Assembly (NCBI RefSeq): GCF_900104055.1
Contig: NZ_FNJQ01000034.1
Location: 1 to 33,244, forward strand
Length of the DNA stretch: 33,244 nucleotides
Source: Pseudoselenomonas ruminantium
Lineage (GTDB): Bacteria; Bacillota; Negativicutes; Selenomonadales; Selenomonadaceae
Direction: 5' to 3'
The notes below the pieces were generated by a model, which did no database searches, was not told the DNA's origin, and worked only from the letters and a program-made list of their open reading frames with translations. Below are positions 32,974 to 33,244 of the stretch, in pieces; the first letter of the stretch is position 1; each line of letters opens with the position of its first letter. The translations under genes were made by a program, and so were the position numbers.

Positions 32974-33168
32974 GGGTTCACGGGGGAGTGCTTTTTCTGG
33001 TTGCGCTAAACGACCCGCTCGGCAAGGTCAACATTCCTTAGTCTGAATGCGCCGGGCAGGCCAACGGCGCGTCTTTCAGCGTGCTTTCTAGTTACTACCT
33101 GCGTCGGGCCGGTCTTCGCTTACGCTCAGACTGTCGCTCCTACAGCAAAAGCACTCCCCCGTGAACCC
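32974..33168. repeat. Perfect 22-bp inverted repeats bracketing 151 bp
   Basis: The left arm 32974-32995 (starts GGGTTCACGGGGGAGTGC) and the right arm 33147-33168 are exact reverse complements. The interior has further short stems (for example CGCCG/CGGCG) and no supportable ORF. The layout suggests a miniature transposable element or a long hairpin RNA. No direct repeat is obvious beside it. The last 76 bases of the window (33169-33244) show no gene. Confidence 0.7.
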
Positions 33169-33244
33169 AAGAAACGGAATTGACAATCAGCACGAACCGT
33201 TGCTCCCGTAACAAGAACATCGATGTAATTGCGGCTTCCAGCCG

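Noticed and set aside
32643-33041. 132-codon plus-strand ORF over the end of the rubredoxin fusion
   Set aside because: It lies in another frame of the rubredoxin gene and runs into the inverted repeat. No motif or start signal.

Overview
The window fits a diderm Firmicute of the Negativicutes, most like Selenomonas or a close relative. Genes have strong AGGAGG-type ribosome sites and consensus TTGACA/TATAAT promoters, yet the cell must have an outer membrane because there are two TonB-dependent receptors, two TonB proteins and ExbB/ExbD. No rRNA or species marker is present, so the genus is an inference.

Layout. 1-340: the 3' end of an IS3-family insertion sequence. 341-610: a small hydrophobic peptide gene resembling holin-like/type I toxins. 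655-1527: a stand-alone beta-hydroxyacid dehydrogenase. 1624-14882: thirteen consecutive minus-strand genes forming one iron/heme locus. In transcription order they are a TonB-dependent receptor, ExbB, ExbD, TonB, a HutW/ChuW-type radical SAM heme-degrading enzyme, a second TonB, a flavodoxin, a FecCD permease, its ATPase, an ABC-2-type exporter (ATPase and permease), a second receptor with heme-receptor motifs, and a periplasmic binding protein. A near-perfect Fur box lies at the promoter, a second Fur-like box lies inside, and a terminator closes the unit at 1581-1606. The inferred pathway is capture of heme at the outer membrane, import to the cytoplasm, and anaerobic opening of the ring to release iron. 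The exporter may remove a product.

15004-16566: enolase, divergent from a PAS-GGDEF diguanylate cyclase, with a Fur-like box between them. 17719-18166: terminators and tRNA-Gln(CTG) with its own consensus promoter. 18167-22038: phosphohexomutase, a MATE transporter and a YdcF/ElyC-like protein. 22058-22224: a second small toxin-like peptide gene. 22335-24208: a DUF815 AAA ATPase and a GNAT acetyltransferase. 24361-24672: a small protein of unknown function. 24729-27006: a NagZ-like lipoprotein and a fused MobA-MobB. 27104-28672: a chemotaxis receptor.

28697-29095: a decayed IS200/IS605 element that keeps both ends and the tail of tnpB. 29194-30654: glucose-6-phosphate isomerase. 30715-30977: tandem palindromic repeats and a long palindrome. 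31062-32916: an iron-containing alcohol dehydrogenase and a flavin reductase-rubredoxin fusion, both with strongly C-ending codons. 32974-33168: a pair of perfect 22-bp inverted repeats. The last 76 bases show nothing recognisable.

The most interesting parts are the compact heme import and anaerobic degradation operon with its embedded exporter, and the two toxin-like micro-genes whose ribosome sites are buried in hairpins.
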